Assembly: GCF_011777495.1 (NCBI RefSeq)
Contig: NZ_JAATJS010000001.1
Coordinates: forward strand, 372,001-436,000
DNA: 64,000 bases
Origin: Microvirga terricola
GTDB taxonomy: Bacteria; Pseudomonadota; Alphaproteobacteria; Rhizobiales; Beijerinckiaceae
Direction: 5' to 3'
Shown here: positions 35,763 to 45,197 of the stretch, piece after piece
How the letters are laid out: each line of letters starts with the position of its first letter
Numbering within the stretch: the first letter of the stretch is position 1
Made by a program: the position numbers and the translations under genes
Notes under the pieces: model-generated
Database searches by the model: none
Seen by the model: the letters and a program-made list of their open reading frames with translations, nothing else
What the model was told of the DNA's origin: nothing

Positions 35763-36353
35763 ATGGCCTCGCTCATCTTCGTCACCCACCCGGAAGTCGT
35801 CATCGATCCGAACCAGCCGGTCCCCGAATGGCCCCTCAACGCCGTCGGGCGCGGGCGCATGGAGCGGTTCGCGGAAACGCTCGTGGGCCGGAATGTCTCA
35901 GCCGTCTATGCGAGCACGGAACGCAAGGCGATAGATGGGGCCGAGATCGTGGCGAACAAACTCGGCCTTTCCTATCGCACTGACGAACATCTCGGCGAAA
36001 ACGACCGCTCGGCCACGGGCTACATCGCTCCGCCCGAATTCTGGGAGGTGGTGGCCGAATTTTTCGGGCGGCCGCATGAGAGCGTGCGCGGCTGGGAGCG
36101 TGCCATCGACGCGCAAGCGCGGATCGTCAAGGCGGTGGCCACCATTGCCGAGAATGAGCCAAGCGCGGGCGACATTGTCATCGTCTCCCATGGCGGCGTC
36201 GGCTGCCTGCTCACGGCCCATCTGCAAGGCGTCACCATCGGCCAGGAAAGCCGCCCTTCGCACCCCGGTGGCGGCTGTTACCTCGTCCTCGACCGCGCCC
36301 CGCTTGCGCTCGCGCGAGACTGGCGGGTGATCGAGGACAGCGCGGTCGCTTGA
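35763..36353 (+). CDS. Histidine phosphatase superfamily protein with an atypical RHG motif
   Basis: 196 residues. The first catalytic block reads FVTHPEV, so the phosphate-accepting His is present as H9, but the usual RHG is THP, lacking the Arg. NAVGRGRMERFAETL, VYASTERKAIDGAEIVA and the second His in VIVSHGGVGCLL fit the phosphoglycerate-mutase-like fold. The altered first motif may mean a changed substrate or weak activity. Cytoplasmic; 38 bases after thpR, so possibly cotranscribed. Confidence 0.88.
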   Translation: MASLIFVTHPEVVIDPNQPVPEWPLNAVGRGRMERFAETLVGRNVSAVYASTERKAIDGAEIVANKLGLSYRTDEHLGENDRSATGYIAPPEFWEVVAEFFGRPHESVRGWERAIDAQARIVKAVATIAENEPSAGDIVIVSHGGVGCLLTAHLQGVTIGQESRPSHPGGGCYLVLDRAPLALARDWRVIEDSAVA

Positions 36354-36457
36354 AGCCGCTGCGCCTGTTTTGAGACTTGCCTTGCCCGCCGCATGGGACT
36401 AGCCCGTCTCCACCAAAGCCGCATCAACAAGCGCGGCGGGAAACGGGGACAATCACG

Positions 36458-37474
36458 ATGGACGGCAAGCGCATCGCGCAACTGGCTCCGGGCATTGGCC
36501 TTTGCGTCGTCATCTCGCTCGTTGCCATCGGGCTCCAGCATCTGGAAGAGCTTTTTACCGGCCGCCCCTATCTCGAGGCGCTCGTCATCGCGATTCTGCT
36601 TGGCACCGCCGTGCGCACCGCGTGGAACCCTTCCCTGCACTGGGTGCCCGGCATCGTATTCAGCGCCAAAACGCTTCTAGAGATCGCCGTCGCGTTGCTG
36701 GGAGCCTCCATCAGCTTCCAGGCCGTGATGCAGGCGGGCTTGCCTCTCATTCTCGGCATCGCGGTCGTCGTGGCGGCGGCCATTGGCGCGAGCTATGGCC
36801 TCTGCCGCCTTTTGGGATTGCCGAAGCGGATGGCGGTTCTTGTCGCCTGCGGCAACTCGATCTGCGGCAACTCGGCGATCGCGGCGGTGGCCCCCGTCAT
36901 CGGCGCGAAAAGTGAAGATGTTGCGTCTTCCATCGCGTTTACCGCCATTCTCGGCGTGGTGGTGGTTTTGACGTTGCCCCTCTTCGTGCCCCTGATGGGC
37001 CTGTCCGAGACGCAATATGGCGTGCTGGCCGGCCTCACCGTCTATGCGGTGCCACAAGTTCTCGCCGCCACGGTGCCAGTGAGCGTGGTTTCGACCCAGC
37101 TCGGCACGTTGGTGAAGCTGGTGCGCGTGCTGATGCTTGGTCCCGTGGTGATTCTGCTCTCCGTGATCGCGGGCCGCTCGTCTCCGGCGGCGCAAAAAAG
37201 CCTGTCGTTCAGCAAGCTCGTGCCCTGGTTCATCATCGGGTTTTTAAGCCTTGCGGCCCTGCGCTCCTGGGGCGCGATTCCCGATGCGGTGTTGAGCCTC
37301 GTCATGCCGACCGCGACCATGCTTACAGTGGTGTCGATGGCAGCGTTGGGCCTTGGCGTGGACTTACGCGTTCTCGGACGCGTCGGCGGAAAGGTGACGT
37401 TGGCGGTGACGCTTTCGCTTCTCGTGCTCATCGCCGTCAGCCTCGGACTGATCCGGCTTCTCGGCATCGCTTAA
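36458..37474 (+). CDS. YeiH/UPF0324 family membrane protein (putative sulfate exporter family)
   Basis: 338 residues with about ten hydrophobic helices. The signatures [53 protein letters not shown] and [15 protein letters not shown] are those of the YeiH/PSE family. Start chosen at the ATG at 36458 ([16 protein letters not shown]), since the frame upstream to 36377 is Pro-rich and unlike the family. Members are called sulfate exporters on limited evidence. No LysR regulator is adjacent, unlike E. coli yeiH. Confidence 0.93.
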   Translation: MDGKRIAQLAPGIGLCVVISLVAIGLQHLEELFTGRPYLEALVIAILLGTAVRTAWNPSLHWVPGIVFSAKTLLEIAVALLGASISFQAVMQAGLPLILGIAVVVAAAIGASYGLCRLLGLPKRMAVLVACGNSICGNSAIAAVAPVIGAKSEDVASSIAFTAILGVVVVLTLPLFVPLMGLSETQYGVLAGLTVYAVPQVLAATVPVSVVSTQLGTLVKLVRVLMLGPVVILLSVIAGRSSPAAQKSLSFSKLVPWFIIGFLSLAALRSWGAIPDAVLSLVMPTATMLTVVSMAALGLGVDLRVLGRVGGKVTLAVTLSLLVLIAVSLGLIRLLGIA

Positions 37475-37536
37475 GGGCGGGCTTGAAACCGGCAGGAAAA
37501 AGATCATCACTTCTCAAAGTGACGGGGAGAACGCCG

Positions 37537-37839
37537 ATGAAGCCCTTGAACGACAGCGAACGCGCCGAACTTTTAAGAAACCTCGACGGCTGGACGATGG
37601 TCGAGGGTCGCGACGCCATCCGCAAGCAGTTCGTCTTCGACGATTTCAACGCTGCCTTCGGCTGGATGACCCGCGTCGCCCTGGCGGCGGAGAAGATGGA
37701 CCATCATCCGGAGTGGTCGAACGTCTACCGCAAGGTAGACGTTACTCTTTCCACCCACGACGCTAACGGCCTGACGCGCCGCGACATCGAACTGGCGCAG
37801 AAGATGGACCAGTTCGCGGCGGGACTGTCAGAAGCCTGA
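37537..37839 (+). CDS. phhB: 4a-hydroxytetrahydrobiopterin dehydratase (pterin-4a-carbinolamine dehydratase)
   Basis: 100 residues from the ATG at 37537 behind [36 protein letters not shown] (53-81) holds the family's catalytic histidines. It recycles pterin after aromatic amino acid hydroxylation; no phhA is in the window, and in bacteria lacking the hydroxylase the protein may serve molybdopterin enzymes. Length is typical. Confidence 0.95.
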   Translation: MKPLNDSERAELLRNLDGWTMVEGRDAIRKQFVFDDFNAAFGWMTRVALAAEKMDHHPEWSNVYRKVDVTLSTHDANGLTRRDIELAQKMDQFAAGLSEA

Positions 37840-37864
37840 TCCCGGACGAAGAGGACGCAAGACA

Positions 37865-38905
37865 TTGAGCGGATCAACGGCGAATCGGACTTTCCCCGCA
37901 CCGATGCTGGAGGAGCGCGCGCTCGCTGCTTTGCGCGAAGCGGGCGCTGACGAGCCCTCCGCCACAGCCGCCACGCGGGCCATGATGCATGCCTCGCGCA
38001 TGGGGGTCGACAGTCACGGCGTGCGCCTCACCTCGTTTTACGCGGAAGCGCTGCGCAGCGGGCAGGTCAACGGTCGCCCCGACTTCAAAGTACGCCGCAC
38101 CGCTTCCGCCAGCGCCGTGCTCGATGCCGATCGCGGGCTCGGCCATGCCGCCGCCTATGCGGGGATGGAGCTCGCCTGTCAGATCGCGAAAGAAAGCGGC
38201 GTCGGCGCAGTCGGCGTTGCGCATTCCACCCATTATGGGGCGGCGGGTGCCTATGCGCTCGCAGGAGCTGAGGCGGGGTTCATCGCGCTTTCGACCTCGA
38301 ACGCCGATTCGCTTGTCACCCTGCACGGCGGGGCGAAACGCTTTCACGGCACGAACCCCATCGCCGCGGCAGCTCCGGTTGCCGGTGCGCGCCCATGGCT
38401 TCTCGACATGGCGACCTCGTCAATTCCCTACAATCGCATTCTGCTGTTCCGGTCGCTGCAACGGGAATTGCCCGCCGAGGTGACCGCCGACATCGCGGGT
38501 GAGCCAACGCGCGATCCGCATCTGGCCGAAGTGCTGACGCCGCTGGGCGGCCAGGATTTCGGATTCAAGGGAGCGGGCCTTGCCGGTCTCGTGACCATCC
38601 TGTCCGCAATCCTGACCGGCTCGACGCCCGATCATCTCGTCCCACCGATGAACCCGGAAGAAGGCGAGCCGAAACCGCACGACATCGGCCATTTCTGCCT
38701 CGCCATCGATCCCGAGCGCTTCGTCGGACGAGCGGGCTATGACGCGCTGATGCAGCAATATCTGACCGGCTTGCGGGAATCGCCCGGACGATCCGGTGCC
38801 GAGATCCTTGCCCCCGGCGACCGCGAGTGGCGGACCATGGAGCAACGAAACCGGGACGGTATTCCGGTCGATCCGGACACCGCCCGTTTTCTCAAGCTCG
38901 TCTGA
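37865..38905 (+). CDS. Malate/L-lactate dehydrogenase family oxidoreductase (Ldh2, AllD/YlbC/ComC type)
   Basis: 346 residues from a TTG at 37865 preceded by AAGAGGAC. RMGVDSHGVRLTSFYAEAL, DADRGLGHAAAYAGME, VGVAHSTHYGAAGAYAL, HGTNPIAAAAPV and LDMATSSIPYNRI are the conserved blocks of this Rossmann-unrelated NAD(P)-dependent family; the catalytic His is in DSHG. Substrates of relatives include malate, lactate, ureidoglycolate and delta-1-piperideine-2-carboxylate, and cannot be told here. An Asn/His-containing start further in is not available. Confidence 0.9.
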   Translation: MSGSTANRTFPAPMLEERALAALREAGADEPSATAATRAMMHASRMGVDSHGVRLTSFYAEALRSGQVNGRPDFKVRRTASASAVLDADRGLGHAAAYAGMELACQIAKESGVGAVGVAHSTHYGAAGAYALAGAEAGFIALSTSNADSLVTLHGGAKRFHGTNPIAAAAPVAGARPWLLDMATSSIPYNRILLFRSLQRELPAEVTADIAGEPTRDPHLAEVLTPLGGQDFGFKGAGLAGLVTILSAILTGSTPDHLVPPMNPEEGEPKPHDIGHFCLAIDPERFVGRAGYDALMQQYLTGLRESPGRSGAEILAPGDREWRTMEQRNRDGIPVDPDTARFLKLV

Positions 38906-38922
38906 AAAGTCAGCTCAAAGAA

Positions 38923-39708
38923 TCACTTGGGCTGCATGCGCAGCGCGCCATCCAGGCGGATGGCCTCGCCGTTGAGCATGTCGTTCTCGACAATGCTTTT
39001 GACAAGCTGCGCATATTCCTCCGGCCGTCCGAGGCGCGAGGGGAACGGCACGTTGGCCTCGAGCGCCTTGCGGTAATCCTCCGCGATGCCCTCAAAGAGC
39101 GGCGTGTGAAAAAGCCCCGGCATGATCGTCATGACACGGATGCCGAAGCCTGAAAGATCGCGTGCGACGGGAAGCGTCAGGCCAAGCACGCCGCCTTTCG
39201 AGGCCGCGTACGCCGCCTGTCCGATCTGCCCGTCTTGCGCCGCAACGGACGCCGTGTTGACGATGACCCCGCGCCCGCCATCCACTGTGATCGGATCGAG
39301 CCCGGCCATGGCGGCGGCGCTTTTCGCAATCATCGAAAACGTGCCGATGAGGTTGATCTCCACCGTGCGGCGGAAGGAGGCGATGTCGTGCGCGATCAGT
39401 TCGCCCGTCTCGCGCTTCTTCGTCACCGTGCGCTTGCCCGGCGCAATGCCGGCGCAATTGACGAGAATGCGCTCGACGCCATGCGCCGCGCGCGCCTTTT
39501 CCAGCGCGGCATCGATGGAGGCTTCATCCGTCACGTCCGCCGGGCAGAAGAGCCCGCCGATGGCTTTCGCATGCGCCTCTCCGCGCTCCGCATCCCGATC
39601 GAAGATCGCGACCTTCGCGCCTTGCGCGGCGAGCATGGCGGCGGTTGCGCCCCCCAGGCCGGAGGCGCCACCCGTGACGATGGCCGCCATAGTTTTGTCG
39701 AGCTTCAT
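38923..39708 (-). CDS. SDR family dehydrogenase, 3-hydroxyacyl-CoA dehydrogenase type II-like
   Basis: 261 residues from the ATG at 39708. The cofactor loop TGGASGLGGAT (12-22), D39 in IFDRD (favouring NAD), and the catalytic S154, Y167 and K171 (NTASVAAQDG, YAASK) are present; FHTPLFEGI and FPSRLGRPEEYAQLV resemble HSD10/FadB2-type enzymes. It probably oxidises 3-hydroxyacyl-CoA, although this family is broad. It is convergent with the Ldh2 gene. Confidence 0.9.
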   Translation of the reverse strand: MKLDKTMAAIVTGGASGLGGATAAMLAAQGAKVAIFDRDAERGEAHAKAIGGLFCPADVTDEASIDAALEKARAAHGVERILVNCAGIAPGKRTVTKKRETGELIAHDIASFRRTVEINLIGTFSMIAKSAAAMAGLDPITVDGGRGVIVNTASVAAQDGQIGQAAYAASKGGVLGLTLPVARDLSGFGIRVMTIMPGLFHTPLFEGIAEDYRKALEANVPFPSRLGRPEEYAQLVKSIVENDMLNGEAIRLDGALRMQPK

Positions 39709-39759
39709 GGATTTCCTCTCCCGCGCGGGCAAACCGCGCCATCGAAGGATTTAAGGCAC

Positions 39760-40131
39760 ATGAGCGACATGGTCACCAAGCCTTTCAGCAAGACCGAGAT
39801 GGAGGCCATGCGAGCCGTCGCCCGCGACGAGGACAAGATCGCCCGTCAGTTCTGGGCCAAGCTCAAGCGCGTGGGAAGCCGCATTCCCTTCGCCGAGGAC
39901 CTTTTGGCCGCCTTCTTCTGCGCGACGGACCCGACGACTCCGCGCCGTGTGAAGCTGATTCTCATGGGCGCCATCGCCTATTTCGTGCTCTCGACGGACG
40001 CGATCCCCGACATCCTCCCCCTCTTCGGCTTCGCCGACGACGCGGCGGTGCTCGCGACCGCAATCACGCAGGTCGCCGGCTCCATCACCGAAGATCACCA
40101 CGAAAAGGCGCGAAAGACGCTAGCCGGATAG
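39760..40131 (+). CDS. YkvA family protein (DUF1232)
   Basis: 123 residues from the ATG at 39760 (AAGG six bases upstream). The core KLILMGAIAYFVLSTDAIPDILPLFGFADDAAVLATAI (about 66-103) is the DUF1232 signature: one hydrophobic helix with the conserved D-x-IPD-x-LP motif. Function unknown, probably membrane-associated. It is divergent from the SDR gene. Confidence 0.93.
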   Translation: MSDMVTKPFSKTEMEAMRAVARDEDKIARQFWAKLKRVGSRIPFAEDLLAAFFCATDPTTPRRVKLILMGAIAYFVLSTDAIPDILPLFGFADDAAVLATAITQVAGSITEDHHEKARKTLAG

Positions 40132-40247
40132 GCCGGACGAGACCATGCGCAAAGATATACTATTGCAAATAACCTCAATCTTGGATTGACTAGGGGAATG
40201 TCGTCCTAACGGCGACCCACGGTTCATTTTGCAAGCTTGAGGCAGCT

Positions 40248-41612
40248 ATGGCGCGTTACGATGCGGACACGATGAGATTCATTCTCGACACGAACGAGCT
40301 GAATTTCACAATTCCTGTCACCCTTCCGGGCGGTGGCGCGACGCCGCCGGACATGGGCATCATTGGCAACGCACGCGACAACATTCTTACCGGCGACGCG
40401 ACCTATAACTGGTTCAACGGCGGCCTAGGGACGGACCGGCTGATAGGCGGCCGTGGGGATGATACCTACGTCCTCGACGCCGACGCCAACGATGTGATCG
40501 TGGAAGGATTTGACGAAGGCATCGATCGGGTTTTCTCGATGTTCAGCTATACGCTTCCGGAGAACGTCGAAAATCTCGAGCTCACGGGGACCGCCAATAT
40601 CAATGGGTTCGGGAACGGCGAGGACAACAACATCACGGGGAATAGCGGCAACAACATCCTCTTCGGGGGTGCTGCGGGCTTTGACGACCTCTTTGGCGAC
40701 AGCGGCAACGATACTATCATCGCCCATTCAGGAGATTCCCGGTTGGGCGGTGGCGAGGGCATTGACGTTGTCTCGTACGCCCTCCTCGAAAGCGGAGTAG
40801 AGGTCCATTTCGATAGCCTTTTCGCTCGGACGGGAAGCGGGGGCCAACAGAGCCTTTTTTCCATTGAGAATGCCATCGGAACCGCTTTCAGCGACGACTT
40901 GAACGGCGACGACAGTAACAATCTTTTTCAAGCCGGTGCCGGCAACGACAAACTGGCAGGCGGATGGGGCAACGACACGCTGGATGGCGGAGCCGGCATC
41001 GATGACATGTACGGCGGAGTCGGCGATGATGTTTATGTCGTCGACAACGTGGCTGATCTGGTGCGCGAGTGGAGGGGCGAGGGATTTGATACTGTCATCA
41101 CCACCGCCAGCTTCTCGCTGGGAGCGGCCGACGTGGAGATTCTGCAGGCATCGGGCAAGGCGGCGATCAGCCTGACCGGTAATGGGATCGACAACACCAT
41201 CGTCGGCAACACGGCCAACAACAAGCTGTCCGGTGGCCTTGGCAACGATACGCTGAAGGGCGAACTCGGCAACGACACCCTCACCGGCGGCAAGGGCAAG
41301 GACGTTTTCACTTTCGACGCGAAGCTCAACAAGTCGAAGAACGTCGACAAGATCACCGACTTCAACGCCAAGGACGACACCATCTACCTGAGCAAGTCCA
41401 TCTTCTCGAAGATCTCCAAGAAGGGCACCCTCAAGGCCAGCATGTTCAAGATCGGCGACGCGGCAGCCGACAAGGACGACCGGATCATCTTCAACAAAAA
41501 GACGGGCTCCCTGTCCTATGACGCCGACGGCAGCGGCAAGGGTGCGGCTGTCGAGTTCGCGCGGATCGACAAGAAGGTCGCGCTCACCTTCAAAGATTTT
41601 TACATCGTCTGA
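40248..41612 (+). CDS. RTX-type calcium-binding protein, probable type I secretion substrate
   Basis: 454 residues, acidic, with nonapeptide-like repeats of the GGxGxDxxx type in four groups (about 40-78, 120-170, 225-270, 312-350): GGRGDDTYVLD, GGAGIDDMYGG, GGLGNDTLKGELGNDTLTGG. The C-terminal 100 residues (DVFTFDAKLNKSKNVDKITDF to LTFKDFYIV) match the peptidase M10 serralysin C-terminal region that carries the type I secretion signal. No enzymatic domain is visible, so it may be an adhesin, surface-layer or matrix protein. No secretion genes are adjacent. Strong terminator downstream. Confidence 0.92.
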   Translation: MARYDADTMRFILDTNELNFTIPVTLPGGGATPPDMGIIGNARDNILTGDATYNWFNGGLGTDRLIGGRGDDTYVLDADANDVIVEGFDEGIDRVFSMFSYTLPENVENLELTGTANINGFGNGEDNNITGNSGNNILFGGAAGFDDLFGDSGNDTIIAHSGDSRLGGGEGIDVVSYALLESGVEVHFDSLFARTGSGGQQSLFSIENAIGTAFSDDLNGDDSNNLFQAGAGNDKLAGGWGNDTLDGGAGIDDMYGGVGDDVYVVDNVADLVREWRGEGFDTVITTASFSLGAADVEILQASGKAAISLTGNGIDNTIVGNTANNKLSGGLGNDTLKGELGNDTLTGGKGKDVFTFDAKLNKSKNVDKITDFNAKDDTIYLSKSIFSKISKKGTLKASMFKIGDAAADKDDRIIFNKKTGSLSYDADGSGKGAAVEFARIDKKVALTFKDFYIV

Positions 41613-41741
41613 AGACCGGGTTTCTCCCGCGAAGGGAGCCGTGGTGCCCCCTTCGTCTTGATGTATGTAGGTATATATTCAAATACATTTTGTAATATAA
41701 TCTTATTGCGTTACCTTAAGAGAGGTTGTAAGTCTGTTGCG

Positions 41742-41767
41742 AGTGAGGCCTTGGCCTCACTTTTTTT
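41742..41767 (+). terminator. Strong rho-independent terminator after the RTX gene
   Basis: AGTGAGGCC (41742-41750) and GGCCTCACT (41753-41761) pair perfectly across two bases and run directly into a T tract (41761-41767). Confidence 0.9.
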
Positions 41768-41818
41768 CAAAGTCTTTTAAAGAACAGATCTTTTCCTGTT
41801 GGGGGCGTACAACTTGGG

Positions 41819-41840
41819 GGCCGTTTTTACGGCCTCTTTT
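41819..41840 (+). terminator. Second terminator-like hairpin in the same gap
   Basis: GGCCGT (41819-41824) pairs with ACGGCC (41829-41834) over a TTTT loop and is followed by TCTTTTATTTTG. It would end a transcript that starts after, or reads through, the first terminator. Confidence 0.65.
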
Positions 41841-41990
41841 ATTTTGTGCATGACGTCGTTGACGGGACAGCCGCGCCACCTTTTCGACGCATCCCGCCCT
41901 CACAAGCGCGGCGTGACGGACGCAAGCCTTTGTTCGCGTCCAAAAACATGGTGAAGAGTTCTTAACCATCTCGCGTGTAGGCTCCGCTTC

Positions 41991-42653
41991 ATGATTCTCG
42001 CATCTCTTCAGCGCGGCTTTGCCGCGGGCATCATCTCCGCTGTCTTCCTTGCCGGAACCGGACCTGACGTTCAGGCTGCGCCGGCGAAGACTCCTGCCAA
42101 AACCCCTGCGAAGCCGACAGCGGCCTCGAAAACGAAGCCGGCTGCTGCGGGCGCGGCGGCAGGAGCGGCGGCGGCCACTGCGGCCAAACCGGCTCAGGCG
42201 GCTACCGGCCCCGGCGGCGCGGCGCTTCTGGCGTCTTATGGAGACTGGGGCGTCTACACCGCCCAGTCCGGCCGCTCGAAGATCTGCTACGCGCTCAGCC
42301 AGCCAAAGGAGCGGCTGCCCAAAAACCTGAGCCGCGACCCCGCCTATCTCTTCGTATCCTTCCGCCCGGCGGAGAACGTGAAGAACGAGGTCGCTTTGGT
42401 GCTGGGCTACGCCGCGAAGGACAACGCCCCCTCCAGCGCCGCCATCGGCACGTCGTCTTATGCTCTTCTGACCAAGGCGACCAATGCCTGGCTGAAAAAC
42501 CCCGCCGAGGAAACCCAGGCCATCGCCGCCATGTCGAAGGGCCAGAACGTGATCGTGAAGGCACAGTCGACCCGCGGCAATCAGCTGACCGACCGCTATT
42601 CGTTGAACGGCTTCGGACAGGCCCTGGATCGCGCCCGCAAGGAATGTCCGTAA
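41991..42653 (+). CDS. Invasion-associated locus B (IalB) family protein
   Basis: 220 residues: a signal peptide (1-29, ending VQA), a low-complexity Ala/Pro/Lys/Thr linker (30-75) and a C-terminal domain with SYGDWGVYTAQSGRSKICYALSQPKERLPK, matching the IalB family, named for a Bartonella gene affecting erythrocyte invasion; most members are in free-living Alphaproteobacteria with unknown periplasmic roles. It precedes rlmN, a frequent neighbour in this order. Confidence 0.88.
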   Translation: MILASLQRGFAAGIISAVFLAGTGPDVQAAPAKTPAKTPAKPTAASKTKPAAAGAAAGAAAATAAKPAQAATGPGGAALLASYGDWGVYTAQSGRSKICYALSQPKERLPKNLSRDPAYLFVSFRPAENVKNEVALVLGYAAKDNAPSSAAIGTSSYALLTKATNAWLKNPAEETQAIAAMSKGQNVIVKAQSTRGNQLTDRYSLNGFGQALDRARKECP

Positions 42654-42768
42654 CTGGACCGCGCTGATCCGAGGCTAGGACGGGGGTCGCAAAGTTGACC
42701 CCTCCTCAAACGGCAGCGCTTTAGCGGCACGACCAGCGTCTTTTTCCCGACGCGTCCATCCGGTCGAA

Positions 42769-42806
42769 CCACCCCACCCTTTCCCTCCCCGCAAGGGGGA
42801 GGGAAG
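42769..42806. repeat. CCCTCCCC...GGGGAGGG-type interspersed element, copy A
   Basis: CACCCCACCCTTTCCCTCC is followed by CCGCAAGGGGGAGGGAAG, a hairpin (TCCCTCCCC with GGGGGAGGGA) next to a GGTGGGG-type tract read on the opposite strand. It lies between ialB and rlmN. Copies B (47181-47220) and C (55850-55886) are in the other orientation. Confidence 0.7.
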
Positions 42807-42911
42807 AGGCGTGCCGCGTTGGGCCGAGGCTTTTCGAAAAACCTCACGTTTCCGACGCAATCGTGTTATAGGGGCCTTCGTCCCCCACTTCTTTCAAGGC
42901 TGAGATTTCCC

Positions 42912-44228
42912 ATGGCGACGGTGCTCGACATCGCCAAGCACAACCCGAACGCGACCCCGCAGGCCGTGACCGACGACGCGCGTGCGGCCGGGCGCGACGC
43001 GCTTGCCATTGAGAAGAAGGCGGAAATCACGGTTTCGGCTGCAGGCCAGACGTCGCTCGTCGGCCTGACCCGCGACGAGTTGAAGGACAAGCTTGCGGCT
43101 ATCGGCGTGCCTGAGCGCGAGCACAAGATGCGCGTGGCGCAGCTCTGGCACTGGATCTACTTCCGCGGGGCGAAGCAATTCGACGAGATGACCAATGTGG
43201 GCAAGGGCCTGCGTGCGGCGCTCACCGAGGCTTATACGTTGGCGCGTCCGCAGGTCGTCTCCGAGCAGGTGTCGAAGGACGGCACCCGCAAATGGCTGAT
43301 CCGCATGCCCTCGACCGGCCCGCTCGACAAGGGCGCAGAGATCGAGTGCGTCTATATTCCCGAGGTCGATCGCGGCACGCTTTGCGTATCGAGCCAGGTC
43401 GGCTGCACGCTCACCTGCTCGTTCTGCCACACGGGCACGCAGCGCCTCGTGCGCAACCTGACCTCGGCGGAAATCGTGGCGCAACTCATCGTCGCTCGCG
43501 ACTGCATCGGCGACTGGCCGGATGCGACGCCGCCGGAAGGCGCGTTCGTTCCGACCGATGGCGGACGTTTCGTGTCCAACATCGTGTTCATGGGTATGGG
43601 CGAGCCGCTCTACAACACCGACAACGTGATTGCCGCCATCGATGTGATGTCGGACGGCGAGGGTCTTACGCTCTCGCGCCGCCGCATCACGGTGTCGACC
43701 TCCGGCGTCGTGCCGCAGATGGAGCGTCTGGGTGCGGAAGCCAACACGATGCTCGCGATTTCGCTCCACGCGGTGCGCGACGACCTGCGCGACGTGCTGG
43801 TGCCGATCAATCGCAAATACGACGTCAAGGAATTGCTCGACGCCTGCCGCGCCTATCCCGGCCTGTCGAACGCCCGCCGCATCACGTTCGAGTACGTGAT
43901 GCTGAAAGATGTAAATGATTCCGACGCTGATGCGCGCGAATTGGTGCGCCTGCTCAAGGGCATCCCGGCCAAGATCAACCTGATCCCGTTCAATCCCTGG
44001 CCCGGCTCGAAATACGAGTGCTCGGATTGGGAGCGCATCGAGCGCTTCTCCGAGATCGTCTATCGCGCCGGCTACGCCTCTCCCGTGCGCACCCCGCGCG
44101 GCCGTGACATTCTCGCGGCCTGCGGCCAGCTCAAGAGCGAGACGGAAAAACTGCGCGCCCGCGCCCGCATGATGCTCGAACAGGGCATCGGGGCGGAGGG
44201 TGTGTATGCGCTGGGGGATGGGGAGTAA
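42912..44228 (+). CDS. rlmN: 23S rRNA (adenine-2503-C2)-methyltransferase / tRNA dual-specificity methyltransferase
   Basis: 438 residues from the ATG at 42912. The radical-SAM CxxxCxxC is C165-C169-C172 ([15 protein letters not shown]); [31 protein letters not shown] and the C-terminal [12 protein letters not shown] with the methyl-carrying Cys are conserved. About 45 residues precede the usual RlmN core, as is common in Alphaproteobacteria. It methylates A2503 of 23S rRNA and A37 of some tRNAs. Confidence 0.97.
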   Translation: MATVLDIAKHNPNATPQAVTDDARAAGRDALAIEKKAEITVSAAGQTSLVGLTRDELKDKLAAIGVPEREHKMRVAQLWHWIYFRGAKQFDEMTNVGKGLRAALTEAYTLARPQVVSEQVSKDGTRKWLIRMPSTGPLDKGAEIECVYIPEVDRGTLCVSSQVGCTLTCSFCHTGTQRLVRNLTSAEIVAQLIVARDCIGDWPDATPPEGAFVPTDGGRFVSNIVFMGMGEPLYNTDNVIAAIDVMSDGEGLTLSRRRITVSTSGVVPQMERLGAEANTMLAISLHAVRDDLRDVLVPINRKYDVKELLDACRAYPGLSNARRITFEYVMLKDVNDSDADARELVRLLKGIPAKINLIPFNPWPGSKYECSDWERIERFSEIVYRAGYASPVRTPRGRDILAACGQLKSETEKLRARARMMLEQGIGAEGVYALGDGE

Positions 44229-44309
44229 CCTGACTCCAAGTGCCTCAAGCGGTTCTTGATCTTTATAATAGAATAACATCTGATCTGGAGTCTTAGTCCG
44301 GAGAAGATC

Positions 44310-45197
44310 ATGAAGCGGCATTTTTTCGCGCTGCTGGGAGCAACCGCCGGGTTCTCGTACCTGCTGTCGCTCACAACGCTGTTTCTCAGAGAGATGCTCG
44401 CTTTTCTGTCCGGCACTGAGCGAAGTCCAAGCGCAGCGCTCGCTCTCGCGAACGCAATGCTAGATGGTACGTATGATCTGATCGTTTACGCGCTGCCGAT
44501 CCTTCTCTGTGCCGCCCTCGCTGCCCGTTTCCTAACACGCCACCCGCATCAGCCCCTTTGGAAAACAGCCGTCATCGGAGCTTTGTTGGGGGGCATTTTA
44601 GCGGTCTCGGATACGTTTTGGTCCCGCTTTGTCGTGGCCGAGACGCGCATCCTCGTTGGTGTGGCTGGTTTTGTGGCCGGCGGTCTCGGTGGACTGGGTT
44701 ACGGTTTCCTCGCCGGGAAGCAACAAAGGGCACGGCAAAACGCCACGGAAAAATTCCTCCGCGTCGCAAGAGCGGCCGCTGTTGCAACTTTGGCCGCTCC
44801 CTTTCTCACCGGAACTCTATGGCTCCTAGCCGAGTTCGAGTTTGTGATTGGCGGGCGCTGGACAAAGGATTTTCTATTCATCACGAACCGATTGGCGCAA
44901 GCGACCGCAACTGCGGTGAATGTGACCGCGGTGACGCTTTTCCCCATTGCCCTCCTGGCCGCATTGATTGGCGCATGGATGGGCTGGCGGTCGCGCTGGA
45001 TATATTTGTTCGGCGGCGCAGTCCTCGCGTGTATGCCGATCTATGTTCTTGCCGAGATGTTTCCCGGATCAGAAAGGAAATTGCTCTTGACGCTGGTCGG
45101 CACAATGATTCCATCCGGCGCCATCTGCGGCTGGATCTATTGGCGTATCGCCATCGGGCGGCCATCTAAGGCCGCGCATGCTATAGCCCAACAATGA
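44310..45197 (+). CDS. Multi-spanning membrane protein of unknown function
   Basis: 295 residues with about eight hydrophobic segments (near 5-30, 55-72, 85-104, 112-135, 155-175, 200-224, 232-250 and 258-278) and a basic loop around 138-152 (GKQQRARQNATEKFLR). No family recognised. A TATAAT at 44264-44269 may be its promoter -10. It ends in an ATGA overlap with the next membrane gene, so the two are likely made together. Confidence 0.65.
   Translation: MKRHFFALLGATAGFSYLLSLTTLFLREMLAFLSGTERSPSAALALANAMLDGTYDLIVYALPILLCAALAARFLTRHPHQPLWKTAVIGALLGGILAVSDTFWSRFVVAETRILVGVAGFVAGGLGGLGYGFLAGKQQRARQNATEKFLRVARAAAVATLAAPFLTGTLWLLAEFEFVIGGRWTKDFLFITNRLAQATATAVNVTAVTLFPIALLAALIGAWMGWRSRWIYLFGGAVLACMPIYVLAEMFPGSERKLLLTLVGTMIPSGAICGWIYWRIAIGRPSKAAHAIAQQ

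Larger units (their letters stand above)
41613..41990. other. 378-base intergenic region, AT-rich, with two tandem terminators
   Basis: The stretch 41660-41705 is very AT-rich for this genome and includes TATAAT (41696-41701) without a convincing -35. Two terminators follow (41742-41767 and 41819-41840). The roughly 50 bases between them contain AACAG...CTGTT, a small hairpin. No ORF is supported. A leaderless small RNA is possible. Confidence 0.5.

Noticed and set aside
42894..44321. 475-codon leftward frame across rlmN
   Set aside because: Antisense to the radical-SAM enzyme; no family resemblance.
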